24,876 bases of DNA, from the NCBI GenBank assembly GCA_964521075.1, contig CAZFPI010000030.1, forward strand, positions 1-24,876. The letters are read 5' to 3'. Shown here one piece after another: positions 7,196-14,949 of the stretch. Source of the DNA: Sterolibacterium sp964521075 (GTDB lineage Bacteria > Pseudomonadota > Gammaproteobacteria > Burkholderiales > Rhodocyclaceae). The stretch's first letter is position 1. Every line of letters starts with the position of its first letter. The position numbers and the translations under genes are program-made. The notes beneath the pieces are model-generated. The model was not told the origin of the DNA, ran no database searches, and saw only the letters and a list, made by a program, of their open reading frames with translations.

Positions 7196-7870
7196 ATGAA
7201 CCGCCGTATGCTGCTGCTGGCCGCCGCTGCCATGACCTTTGCCTCCTTGACCGCCTACGCCACCGAGCATGCCGCAACCCCGGCAAAGGCTGATCCGGCC
7301 AAAGGCCAGGCCATCGTCTCGACGGTATGCGGTGCGTGCCACGGGCCGGATGGCAACAGTGCCATTTCCGCCAACCCGAAACTCGCCGGGCAACATGCCG
7401 GGTATCTTTTCAAGCAGATGAAGGAATTCAAGGCTGCAGAAGGCAAAACGCCGGTACGGGTGAATGCAGTCATGAACGGCATGATCGCTGCCTATGACGA
7501 AACCCAGATGCGCGACATCGCTGCTTACCTTGCCTCGCAGAAACAAAAACCCGAAGAAGCGAAAAACCGCGACACCATCGAATTCGGCCAGCGCATCTAC
7601 CGTGCAGGTGACGCCAGCAAGGGCCTGCCTGCCTGCATCGGCTGCCATGGCCCGACGGGTGCTGGCATGCCCGTGCAGTTCCCGCGCATTGCCGGGCAAT
7701 ATGCCGATTACATCGAGGCACAGCTCAAGGGATTCCGTACCGGATCGGAAGACGCTGCCGCCGAAGGCGCGCGTGCCAATGACCCCAACAAGATGATGCG
7801 AATGGTCGCAATCAAGATGACGGATCGCGAAATCAAGGCCGTAGCGGATTACATCGCCGGTCTGCGCTAA
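7196..7870 (+). CDS. di-haem cytochrome c4, periplasmic
   Basis: Periplasmic electron carrier between the bc1 complex and terminal oxidases or nitrogen-oxide reductases. The 224-aa precursor has a Sec signal peptide (MNRRMLLLAAAAMTFASLTAYA, predicted cleavage after about residue 22). Two cytochrome c domains follow, with haem motifs CGACH (45-49) and CIGCH (147-151). Conserved c4 features around them are KLAGQ..YL..QM..FK in domain 1 and RIAGQYADYIEAQLKGFR in domain 2, with candidate axial Met ligands near 93-96 and near 195-205. The length is normal for c4. GAGGA 9 bp before the ATG supports the start. Monocistronic by appearance: own upstream region, and a bidirectional terminator 24 bp after the stop. 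Confidence 0.95.
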   Translation: MNRRMLLLAAAAMTFASLTAYATEHAATPAKADPAKGQAIVSTVCGACHGPDGNSAISANPKLAGQHAGYLFKQMKEFKAAEGKTPVRVNAVMNGMIAAYDETQMRDIAAYLASQKQKPEEAKNRDTIEFGQRIYRAGDASKGLPACIGCHGPTGAGMPVQFPRIAGQYADYIEAQLKGFRTGSEDAAAEGARANDPNKMMRMVAIKMTDREIKAVADYIAGLR

Positions 7871-7893
7871 AACAGCGCCGTTTCAGTTCCATG

Positions 7894-7931
7894 AAAAAAG
7901 GTGGCCGGGCTTTCCCCGTGCCACTTTTTTT
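7894..7931. terminator. bidirectional Rho-independent terminator between cytochrome c4 and the bio genes
   Basis: The stem AAAAAAGGTGGC/GCCACTTTTTTT (one G-T pair) has a GC-rich inner hairpin (CGGG/CCCG). The A-run on one side and T-run on the other give a U-tract in both directions. It therefore fits the end of cytochrome c4 on the plus strand and of the bioB-bioC-small ORF unit on the minus strand. Confidence 0.85.
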
Positions 7932-8006
7932 ATTTTGATATCCGATTTCAACGTGGTGCTATTTACAGGTGATGTGAGGTTAAACACCTATTTCACCTAT
8001 TTCCCC

Positions 8007-8159
8007 TCACTCCTCCGACACCCGTTTCCTGAACTGCTGCTGCTGGCGCGCGCGTGGGGCATGCTTGTCGCGACGCTGATGCGCCCCGGCCTGCTTCTGC
8101 TGTGCTGCCGCTACCAGAGGGTTACGCGGTTTGAAGCGGGCCTGTCTTGCGCGTTTCAT
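8007..8159 (-). CDS. small basic protein (50 aa), coupled to bioC
   Basis: Not recognised with certainty. ATG 8159 overlaps the bioC stop as ATGA (8156-8159), and the frame runs 50 codons to TGA at 8007. The product starts MKRARQARFKPRNPLVAAA and is very rich in Arg, Lys, Gln and His with only two acidic residues before the terminal EE, which suggests nucleic-acid or ribosome binding. The RNPLVAAA-x-x-K/R-AGAH-type core resembles short uncharacterised basic proteins I have seen in betaproteobacteria; that is memory, not a search. Evidence for reality is the 4-bp coupling, same-strand position and a terminator shortly downstream (7894-7931). The same frame is open through bioC, so the ATG is a choice based on the overlap. 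Confidence 0.6.
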   Translation of the reverse strand: MKRARQARFKPRNPLVAAAQQKQAGAHQRRDKHAPRARQQQQFRKRVSEE

Positions 8160-9013
8160 CGCTGCCCCCGCCCCTGATCCTGCCGCTTCTTTTCGAGCCG
8201 GATAATGCTGCGTCCATCCTCCGTTGTTCTTGGCTCGGGCTTCCAGGCGTGGCCATAGACAATCTCGAAGCGCATCGGCATGGGCTGGCCGCCATGCCGT
8301 GCGGCATGGGTGGAAAATACCCGCCGCCAGTCGCGCCATGGCAAATGCCCTAGCAGGCCATCGCGCACACCCAGATGACGTTGGTCTCGCAAGAAACTGC
8401 GCGGCCCGGAATAGGTCATCGTCAGCATTTCCATGTCCATGACAGGATCGGCAAAACCCGCCGCCACCAGCATGTCGCCAATGTCGTGCATGTCGTGGAA
8501 TGTACGCAGAGGGGGCCGGATGCCACATTCGCGACAGGCATCACGCAATTCCCGCAGGGTATCCGGGCCGAACATGGCAAACATGAGCAGGCCATGTGTT
8601 GCCAGGCTTCGGTGCATTTCCCTGAGAGCGGGCAAGGGGTCATCCAGCCAGTGCAGCATCTGGTTCGACCAGATGAAATCCAGGCTGGCTGCCGCAAATG
8701 GCAGACAGCGGGCATCTGCATTCAGCAGAGTCACCCCGCCGCGACGTCGCAGGCGTTGCAGCAAGGTAGCAGGTGAATTTTCCCGAAGCTGACGTAACAT
8801 GTCGAACGAGTAATCCACTGCCAGCGGAAAAGCATTCGGGTAACGCCGCGATAACTCGCGCACTCCGTCACCCGTGGCACAACCAATATCGGCAAATCGT
8901 GCCGGAGAAAGCTTGATGTAATCCAGCCGCCCCGCCATACGCTGCCCCGTCTCGCGGGCCAGCACGGCGGCTTCATCATACCGGGTGGCGGCAGTCGAAA
9001 AAGCGGCTTTCAT
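8156..9013 (-). CDS. bioC: malonyl-[acyl-carrier protein] O-methyltransferase BioC
   Basis: SAM-dependent methyltransferase that methylates malonyl-ACP (or CoA) so that the fatty acid cycle can build pimeloyl-ACP methyl ester for biotin. The 285-aa product has the BioC N-terminus AFSTAATRYDEAAVLARE, SAM motif I ADIGCATGDG (41-50), motif II ALAVDYS-like acidic loop near 75-78, NADARCLPF near 108-116, the BioC-typical NQMLHWLDDP near 126-135 and MFGPDTLRELR near 156-166. Starts 5 bp after the bioB stop, so co-translation with bioB is likely. No bioH, bioG or bioF is in the window, so the methyl-ester removal and later steps are encoded elsewhere. The C-terminus is basic (KKRQDQGRGQR) and overlaps the start of the small ORF. 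Confidence 0.92.
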   Translation of the reverse strand: MKAAFSTAATRYDEAAVLARETGQRMAGRLDYIKLSPARFADIGCATGDGVRELSRRYPNAFPLAVDYSFDMLRQLRENSPATLLQRLRRRGGVTLLNADARCLPFAAASLDFIWSNQMLHWLDDPLPALREMHRSLATHGLLMFAMFGPDTLRELRDACRECGIRPPLRTFHDMHDIGDMLVAAGFADPVMDMEMLTMTYSGPRSFLRDQRHLGVRDGLLGHLPWRDWRRVFSTHAARHGGQPMPMRFEIVYGHAWKPEPRTTEDGRSIIRLEKKRQDQGRGQR

Positions 9014-9018
9014 GAAGC

Positions 9019-10035
9019 TCAGATGGCGCGCAACCCCAGCCTGTCAAACAGGGCTTCATCACGGGATGCCTCGGGGTTATCTGCCGTCAGGAGCTTGTCG
9101 CCGTAAAAAATCGAATTGGCACCGGCCAGGAAGCACAGAGCCTGCAGCTCATCCGTCATTTCCTGGCGGCCGGCTGAAAGGCGGACGAAACTCCCCGGCA
9201 TGGTGATGCGGGCGCAGGCGATGGTGCGGACAAACTCGAAAGGATCGAGTGGTTCGGAATCTGCCAGCGGTGTTCCGGGCATCGGCACGAGGTTGTTGAT
9301 CGGCACGGAGTCCGGCGGCGGGCTCATGTTGGCCAGCTGGGAAATCAGGTCTGCGCGTCCACGGCGCGTTTCACCCATGCCGACGATGCCTCCGCTGCAG
9401 ACCTTGATACCTGCGCGGCGTACCTTGTCGAGCGTTTCAAAACGGTCGGATAGCGTATGCGTTGAAATCACCTTGATATAGTGCTCGGCAGAGGTATCAA
9501 GATTGTGGTTGTAATAATCCAGCCCGGCTTCGCGAAGTTCTTCCGCCTGCCCCTCCTGGAGCATGCCCAGCGTGGCGCAGGTTTCCATGTCCAGGCTTTT
9601 GACCGCCCGGATCATTTCCTTGACGGCCCCCAGATCCTTCTTCTTCGGCCCGCGCCAGGCTGCTCCCATGCAAAAACGTGTGGCCCCTTTGTCCTTCGCT
9701 GCCCGGGCAGCAGACATGACTTCGTCGATGGGCAGCAGGGCTTCGCGCTCCACTTCCGTTTTATGCCGTGCGGATTGCGAGCAATAGCCGCAGTCTTCCG
9801 AACAACCACCCGTCTTGATCGAAAGCAGTGTCGAGCGTTGCACACTGTTGGCATCGAAATTCGCGCGATGCACCTGCTGGGCACGGAAGATCAAGTCATT
9901 GAACGGCAAAGAAAAAAGTGCCTCGATCTCAACCCGCGTCCAGACGGGCTTGTCGTTACCGGCCATCTGGCGAAACTCTGGAGCAGACGGAGACTGGGCT
10001 TGGTGAGAAGAGACGGAAGCGGAGGATGCGGTCAT
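9019..10035 (-). CDS. bioB: biotin synthase BioB (radical SAM)
   Basis: Inserts sulphur into dethiobiotin, the last step of biotin synthesis. ATG 10035 gives 338 aa (MTASSASVSSHQ...), the normal length. The frame stays open about 58 codons upstream into comF's 5' region, but that stretch is unlike BioB. The radical-SAM cluster motif is CSEDCGYC with Cys78, Cys82 and Cys85. Other family marks are YYNHNLDTS (SAM and substrate contacts), KVCSGGIVGMGET, PINNLVPMPGTPL and the FLAGANSIFYGDKLLT C-terminal segment, which together include the ligands for the second [2Fe-2S] cluster. First gene of the bioB-bioC-small ORF unit and divergent from comF. No clear Shine-Dalgarno precedes the ATG. The GC-rich leader can form competing hairpins (see the leader entry). 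Confidence 0.96.
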   Translation of the reverse strand: MTASSASVSSHQAQSPSAPEFRQMAGNDKPVWTRVEIEALFSLPFNDLIFRAQQVHRANFDANSVQRSTLLSIKTGGCSEDCGYCSQSARHKTEVEREALLPIDEVMSAARAAKDKGATRFCMGAAWRGPKKKDLGAVKEMIRAVKSLDMETCATLGMLQEGQAEELREAGLDYYNHNLDTSAEHYIKVISTHTLSDRFETLDKVRRAGIKVCSGGIVGMGETRRGRADLISQLANMSPPPDSVPINNLVPMPGTPLADSEPLDPFEFVRTIACARITMPGSFVRLSAGRQEMTDELQALCFLAGANSIFYGDKLLTADNPEASRDEALFDRLGLRAI

Positions 10036-10219
10036 GTCGATCACGATCTGCGAGAATGGAGGGAGGAGACAGAAGCTCTTGCAGTATGAGAGCCCATCGG
10101 CCGGAATGGCATGAATCACGGAACACCGGCCCCGGGGTACCGGGCCACGAGTCACTGGCAAGCCCCTTGCAAGGAGGCAAGGCGAACTGCACATTTTATC
10201 CCACTTCACATCCCCGCTG
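10036..10219. other. bioB/comF divergent spacer with GC-rich hairpins
   Basis: This 184-bp region holds the 5' leaders of bioB (minus) and comF (plus). On the minus strand GATAAAAT (10193-10200) is a plausible -10 but no good -35 is seen. Downstream of it, the bioB leader contains the stem GGCCGG/CCGGCC (10099-10104 with 10126-10131) and an overlapping alternative GGCCC/GGGCC (10128-10132 with 10142-10146). There is also a palindrome CCTTGCAAGG (10165-10174). No BirA-, BioR- or riboswitch-type consensus was recognised. Confidence 0.5.
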
Positions 10220-10921
10220 ATGCGCCTGCTAAAGCAGGGTAGCCAGATCCTCGGCCAGCTCGCGCTGCCGCAGGATTGCTATTTGTGCAATTCGCCTGCG
10301 GGGCAGGAGCTTTTGTGTCCGGAATGTCTCCGCCAGTTGCCTGAGCCAACGCCTTCCGCCTGCCCGGTTTGCGCGCTACCAACGCCGGGAGCGCAGGTTT
10401 GTGGCGCATGCCTGGCTCACCCGCCCTGCTTCGATGCCACGATAGCCCGGTTTCGTTACACCTTTCCCATCAACCACCTGATCCATGGCCTCAAATACCG
10501 TCACCACCTGGCCATCAGCCGCTGCCTGGGGCGCATGATGCTGGACAAGCTGCCTCCCTTGCCCCCAGCCGACGGGCTGCTGCCCGTTCCTCTGTCAAGA
10601 CAGCGTCTGGCACAGCGGGGATTCAACCAGTCGGTAGAGCTTGCCCGCGCGCTGTCTTCCGCCACGGGGATTCCCTTGCTGATCGACGGCTACACCCGCA
10701 GCCTCGACACCGTACCTCAGGCGACGCTACCGTGGAAGGCGCGCCATGCCAATATCCGCGGAGCCTTTGAGTGCTCGCTGAATCTTGCCGGAAAACGCCT
10801 CATCGTCGTGGATGACGTCATGACCACGGGAGCCAGCCTCAATGAATTCGCACGCACCCTGAAAAAACATGGTGCTACCCACATCACGAACTGGGTGCTG
10901 GCACGGGCCTGTCGGGATTGA
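10220..10921 (+). CDS. comF: ComF-family phosphoribosyltransferase-like protein
   Basis: Cytoplasmic protein of the ComF/GntX family, linked to natural DNA uptake in competent bacteria. The 233-aa product has two N-terminal zinc-finger-like cysteine pairs: Cys20/23 with Cys33/36 (CYLC...CPEC) and Cys48/51 with Cys61/64 (CPVC...CGAC). The ComF-typical HGLKYRHH (89-96), PVPLSRQRLAQRGFNQS (122-138) and the PRPP-binding loop VVDDVMTTGAS (196-206) follow. The length is normal. It is divergent from bioB and convergent with mshN, whose stop lies 22 bp away. comF next to biotin genes is a common proteobacterial neighbourhood. The Shine-Dalgarno is poor, and a GGAGG further upstream is too distant. 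The biochemical reaction is not established for the family. Confidence 0.92.
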   Translation: MRLLKQGSQILGQLALPQDCYLCNSPAGQELLCPECLRQLPEPTPSACPVCALPTPGAQVCGACLAHPPCFDATIARFRYTFPINHLIHGLKYRHHLAISRCLGRMMLDKLPPLPPADGLLPVPLSRQRLAQRGFNQSVELARALSSATGIPLLIDGYTRSLDTVPQATLPWKARHANIRGAFECSLNLAGKRLIVVDDVMTTGASLNEFARTLKKHGATHITNWVLARACRD

Positions 10922-10943
10922 GGCCCCTCCACTGCGACAAGAG

Positions 10944-12182
10944 TTACCTCAGTTTTTTCTCGACACTCTCCGCCATCGATGGCGTCAGCCCCCCCAAGGC
11001 GAGTGCGCGGCGGTAAATTTCCAGAGCCTCCGTCGCCTTCCCGTCTTCTTCCAGTGCCGTTCCGAGGGCATACCACCAGCGTCCTTCCCGCGGGCGCAAC
11101 TTGAGCGCGGCACGGTAACGCTCCACTGCCTCGTGCGGTTTTTTCATGTGTTGCAACAAGACTCCCGCAAAGCCCTGGTAATCCGCATTCCGTCCGGCAA
11201 CGCCCTCATATTTTTGCAAGGTTTCCCAGGCCTGGGCCGTTTGCCCGCGTTCGACCTGAATGCGGGCCAGGGCCATCGCCCAGGCCGATTGATCCGGCAT
11301 CAGAGCCAGTCCTTCCTTGAGCAAGGTCTGCGCCTCATCCCAATCGCGTTGATCGACATAGACCCCGAGCAATGCCTGGCGAGCCATGGCCATTCTCGGG
11401 TTATCCCGCAAAGCGAACTGCAACTGTTCGACAGCGTCCTTCAGTCGCCCCTGCCTCATGGCATCGATGCCATTTCTGTAAAACTCGGCACCAGGATCAT
11501 GGCGTTCAATCTTTTCAATCCGGGGAGAAGCATCATTCGTGGCCGGCTTCTCCAGCTTGTCGGCATTTTCTGGCCGCCCCCCCTTCGCGGCGGGAACTGG
11601 ACGCTCCGCGAACCCATCCAGGCTCACCCCGCCCCCCGCAGCAGCTTCCTTCTCCCCCATCCGGGCGCGAACATTGAAAGTCAGCAGTTCGTCCAGCTTG
11701 AGCTGAATGGCATGGCTCGCCCCGGCAGGAACGACGCGCGTCGAAGCAGGCAAGGGTACTGGCGCAACCGGGGCGGGCGCGAGATGGGCGCGAGGGGGTT
11801 GAGGTTGCGTCGGCACTGCCATGGGCGGTGTCGCTTCAGCCGGAGCCGGCCCCGGAATGGCAGATGACGAAACAGAATTCACCGGACCAGCCACCGGAAG
11901 AGGCGGAGCAACGGCAGACACACCGGAAGTGATGGTCGGCGCGACAGGTTTCGACAAACCGGGCCGAGGCAGGGCAACAAAATCCAGCGGGGAAGAAATC
12001 TGCCAGAACACGCCGATGACGAGCATCAAGGCCACCCCCACCCCAAGGCCCCGGCGCATCATGCTGGTATGCTGAAAGGCTTGCCGTACGGGCAAGGCCT
12101 TCGTGCTTTCGGCCAGGGCAGGGCCGTCTCCCTCGGCCTGGCGGGCATCGAGATCACGCAACATCTGATTGACCAAACTCAT
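10944..12182 (-). CDS. mshN: MSHA biogenesis protein MshN-like, TPR protein
   Basis: Inner-membrane anchored TPR protein of MSHA-type pilus assembly. ATG 12182 is chosen because GAGGAG lies about 7 bp upstream and the product then starts MSLVNQMLRDLDARQ, the MshN signature; 412 aa. One membrane helix spans about 44-62 (GLGVGVALMLVIGVFW). A long Pro/Ala-rich linker (about 65-160) is followed by a charged region and, from about 240 to the end, several tetratricopeptide repeats (AEFYRNGIDAMRQGRLKDAV, WDEAQTLLKEGLALMP, PHEAVERYRAALKLRP, ATEALEIYRRALALG). The topology puts the TPRs in the periplasm, presumably contacting the secretin or platform. Last gene of the seven-gene msh set here; it converges on comF instead of being followed by mshE. 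Confidence 0.85.
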   Translation of the reverse strand: MSLVNQMLRDLDARQAEGDGPALAESTKALPVRQAFQHTSMMRRGLGVGVALMLVIGVFWQISSPLDFVALPRPGLSKPVAPTITSGVSAVAPPLPVAGPVNSVSSSAIPGPAPAEATPPMAVPTQPQPPRAHLAPAPVAPVPLPASTRVVPAGASHAIQLKLDELLTFNVRARMGEKEAAAGGGVSLDGFAERPVPAAKGGRPENADKLEKPATNDASPRIEKIERHDPGAEFYRNGIDAMRQGRLKDAVEQLQFALRDNPRMAMARQALLGVYVDQRDWDEAQTLLKEGLALMPDQSAWAMALARIQVERGQTAQAWETLQKYEGVAGRNADYQGFAGVLLQHMKKPHEAVERYRAALKLRPREGRWWYALGTALEEDGKATEALEIYRRALALGGLTPSMAESVEKKLR

Positions 12183-12207
12183 TGCCTTGCTCCTCGAGTC
12201 TTGCCTG

Positions 12208-13044
12208 TCAGCCAAACAGCCAGCGGGAGGGGGCTTTCACTCCCTCGGTATCCCGGGCAGCCGCCCGGACATGTTTTGGCCCAACACTCGGCCGGCCTTC
12301 GCCAAAGGCCGCCAGGAGCGATTTATTGGCGAGGATATTCACCAGACGCGGCACACCACGCGAATAACGAAAGAGCTCGTTCGCCGCCGCCCTTGAGAAC
12401 AGGGGCGCGCCATGATGACCGGCGGTTTTCAGCCGATGATCAAGATAGTGCTCGAACTCGTCCTGCCGCAAACCGGCAAGATGGTAATGAAAGGCAATGC
12501 GTTGCAATAGCTGCCGGATGGAAGGATTGGACAGATTGCGATCCAGTTCCGGTTGCCCAAACAGCACGATGTGAATCAGCTTATGCTTTTCCGTTTCCAG
12601 ATTGGAAAGCAGACGCAAAGCTTCGAGACTTTCCAGCGGGGCAGACTGCGCTTCATCCACACAGCAAACGACCATCCGGCCCTGCCGGGAAAGATCGAGC
12701 AGACGCCGGTTGATATGCTTGATGAGCTGGAATTGTGATTCGCTGGTATCCAGCGTCAAACCCAGCTCCTCGGCAACGGCCAGGAGCAAAGCCGTAGGGC
12801 CGATGGAGGGGTTGGGCAGATAAAGCGTGAAACAGTTTTCATCCAGGCCGGCCAGAAACCGGCGGCACAGCAGGGTTTTACCCGTGCCGACCTCGCCGGT
12901 GATCTTGATGAAGCCCTCGCCGCTGCTCAAACCGATCAGCAGGGTATTGAGAGCTTCCTGATGCGCCGTGGCTGAATAGATGAAGCTGGTATCGGGCGTA
13001 ATGCCGAATGGCCGCTCGCTCAGACCAAAATGCGTGAGATACAA
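12208..13044 (-). CDS. mshM: MSHA biogenesis ATPase MshM (ExeA/GspA-type AAA)
   Basis: AAA-type ATPase related to ExeA/GspA, which helps the secretin cross or insert through peptidoglycan. 278 aa starting MYLTHFGLSERPFGITPDTSF, the standard opening of this family. Walker A is GEVGTGKT (50-57) and Walker B is VVCCVDEAQ (125-133). A sensor-like region (LEALRLLSNLETEKHKLIHIVLFGQPEL) and a C-terminal RYSRGVPRLVNILANKSLLAAF lid segment follow. Unlike long ExeA proteins it lacks a C-terminal membrane/peptidoglycan-binding extension, as expected for MshM, where the partner MshN supplies the membrane anchor. It lies 26 bp after mshL and 25 bp before mshN on the same strand. Confidence 0.9.
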   Translation of the reverse strand: MYLTHFGLSERPFGITPDTSFIYSATAHQEALNTLLIGLSSGEGFIKITGEVGTGKTLLCRRFLAGLDENCFTLYLPNPSIGPTALLLAVAEELGLTLDTSESQFQLIKHINRRLLDLSRQGRMVVCCVDEAQSAPLESLEALRLLSNLETEKHKLIHIVLFGQPELDRNLSNPSIRQLLQRIAFHYHLAGLRQDEFEHYLDHRLKTAGHHGAPLFSRAAANELFRYSRGVPRLVNILANKSLLAAFGEGRPSVGPKHVRAAARDTEGVKAPSRWLFG

Positions 13045-13070
13045 GAAAGATACCCCACGCTCAGGCCAGG

Positions 13071-14942
13071 TCAGCGTCCATCCAGCGGAAATGCCGGGGC
13101 TGTCGGTTTCCAGGGAGGAGAGAGTTTCCGGACGTCGTAATCCTGGACGCGCTCCTTCACCTGCTGCAGATCTTCCTGCCAGGGCTTGTCGCCATTGATG
13201 ATGGTCGGCTTGATGAGGATGACCATTTCGGTCTTGCTAGAGGAGCTGTTGCGCTGCCCGAAAAGGAAACCCAGGGGCCACTCTCCCATCCCCGGCAACT
13301 GCGAGCGATCCTGTGCCTGTTGCTGTTTCATCAGGCCGCCAATGGCCACGATATTGCCATCCTGAACGCGCACAATGCTGTCGGATTCGTTGATGCCAAT
13401 GGAGGGCAGCGGCAGCTTGAAAATGCCGCCATTCGCACCCAGGTCGATCGTTTTCTGCACTTCCGTCACCTCGCTGACTGCCGGATGAACATGCAGAATG
13501 ACATTGCCTTCGTCATCAATCTGCGGTGTGACATCCAGCGAGATCCCCGAGAAGAAAGGCTTCAGATCGATAGTCGGCGCAGTACTGGCCACATTGGATG
13601 TCCCCGCCGTCCCGCCGGAAACATTGACGACATACATGTCGTCAGTCCCGACCTTGAGAATGGCCTTCTGGTTATTGATCGTGGCAATTCGCGGGCTAGA
13701 CAGAACCGTCACATCACCTTGCGTCTCCAAGAAAGAGAGCAGTGCGGAAAAATTGGCGGTCTGCAAAGCCAGGCCGATGAAACCGTTGTTCATCGAAGAA
13801 GTTTCTGCCTTACCCGACTTGCCCGGGGTGATTTGCAAAGCCGCCCCCGAGGCAATGGCACCCGTCGTATTCAGAGTGGCATTCGGCCCCAACACGCCGA
13901 ACATGCCGCGCCCATTGCTGACACTGTTGAAAACCGACCAGTTGATGCCGGACTGGGTGCTGTTATTGAGCGTTACCGCGACAATCTTGGCCTCCAGCAT
14001 CACCTGACGCTCTACCACAAGCTGGGTTGCCTTGAGGTAGGAGTCAACATTACGCAATTCTGCAGGCAAGGCACGGACCACCACCACACCCGACATCGCA
14101 TTGACGATAACGCTGCGGCCTTCCTCCTTGCCCACGATAGAAGTCAGTGCCGTATTCAGATCACGCCAGAAATCCGCATCCGAACTGGTGCTGATGCGGC
14201 TGCTCTCGCCTGCGCGATTACCCGCAGCCCCTGTTTGCCCGGAAGTTCCGGAAGTCGAGCCGGATGTAGTACCAGAACCGCTGCTGCTACTGCCCGAAGT
14301 TGTGGAACCACTGGAAGAGGAGGACCCACCAACGGAAGGTGCATTGGCCAGGGTAGACGAAGAAACACGCAGGTCACTGCTGCCCTGGCGACGGCCGACC
14401 AGGTAGTTGATCTGGTACACCCGGGATTGCAGCGTATTGGTTTGAATAAATATCCGGGAGCCTTGAATCTTGTACTCGTAGCCGTAGAGTTCTCGGATCG
14501 TATCCAGGGCTTCCTTGATCGTCACATCCTTGAGCTTGACGGTAATCGTTCCGCTGATATCCGGCGGCAGCAGCATGCTGTAGCGTGTGCCGGTCACCAA
14601 GGCCATGAAAACCTGCCCGGCCGGTGCGCCGACCACAGAAAGATCAAACCGGGTTTCGGCATCACTTTTCAGCTTGGGCTCTTCCACTTGAAGCGGAGGC
14701 ATCAAAGCGGAATTCATGGCCGGTTTATCCGTCTTGCGTTCGGCGGCGGCACGCTCGAGCGTATGGTTCATACGGTCCGTTGCATCGCCGTACTTCACCA
14801 GCGGCAGTCCGCAGCCCGAAAGCAGCAGGCTGCCGAGACACCCCAGGGTAGCCAGGCGAAAACTTGACGGCCTTTCGCCAACGACACCGGCAGACAAGAC
14901 GTCTAACACGCGAAAACACCGGGGAATTGAAAGTTCAGCCAT
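13071..14942 (-). CDS. mshL: MSHA-type pilus secretin lipoprotein MshL
   Basis: Outer-membrane secretin channel for the pilus. 623 aa from ATG 14942; this start is uncertain, because the lipoprotein signal (LATLGCLGSLLLSGC, lipobox LSGC with Cys44) would be unusually long, and GTG or TTG codons inside it could be the true start. Domains in order: lipobox; secretin/TonB short N-terminal domain (about 100-170, ISGTITVKLKDVTIKEALDTI); a Ser/Gly/Thr-rich linker (about 193-253); an N1-type domain (VIVNAMSGVVVVRALPAELRNVDSYL, about 278-304); the secretin core (LEAKIVAVTL near 316-325, VTVLSSPRIATINNQKA near 411-427); and the LPGMGEWPLGFLFG gate motif (549-562). The C-terminus is EMVILIKPTII plus a short tail. 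Its partners MshK, MshM and MshN are adjacent. Confidence 0.93.
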   Translation of the reverse strand: MAELSIPRCFRVLDVLSAGVVGERPSSFRLATLGCLGSLLLSGCGLPLVKYGDATDRMNHTLERAAAERKTDKPAMNSALMPPLQVEEPKLKSDAETRFDLSVVGAPAGQVFMALVTGTRYSMLLPPDISGTITVKLKDVTIKEALDTIRELYGYEYKIQGSRIFIQTNTLQSRVYQINYLVGRRQGSSDLRVSSSTLANAPSVGGSSSSSGSTTSGSSSSGSGTTSGSTSGTSGQTGAAGNRAGESSRISTSSDADFWRDLNTALTSIVGKEEGRSVIVNAMSGVVVVRALPAELRNVDSYLKATQLVVERQVMLEAKIVAVTLNNSTQSGINWSVFNSVSNGRGMFGVLGPNATLNTTGAIASGAALQITPGKSGKAETSSMNNGFIGLALQTANFSALLSFLETQGDVTVLSSPRIATINNQKAILKVGTDDMYVVNVSGGTAGTSNVASTAPTIDLKPFFSGISLDVTPQIDDEGNVILHVHPAVSEVTEVQKTIDLGANGGIFKLPLPSIGINESDSIVRVQDGNIVAIGGLMKQQQAQDRSQLPGMGEWPLGFLFGQRNSSSSKTEMVILIKPTIINGDKPWQEDLQQVKERVQDYDVRKLSPPWKPTAPAFPLDGR

Positions 14943-14949
14943 GTCAGAT

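Noticed and set aside
10036..10219. Cobalamin or thiamine riboswitch, or a BirA/BioR operator, before bioB
   Set aside because: Both strands were read for the consensus blocks of these elements and none matched beyond a few bases.
10908..10930. Terminator hairpin between comF and mshN (GGGCCT/AGGCCC)
   Set aside because: The 6-bp stem has no T-run on either strand, so intrinsic termination is not supported.
10869..11867. A 332-codon plus-strand frame opposite mshN
   Set aside because: Antisense to the TPR gene, overlaps the end of comF, no motif and no ribosome binding site.
13320..14867. A 515-codon open frame on the plus strand opposite mshL
   Set aside because: It is entirely antisense to the well-supported secretin gene, has no recognisable domain, and is the kind of long shadow frame expected in GC-rich DNA.
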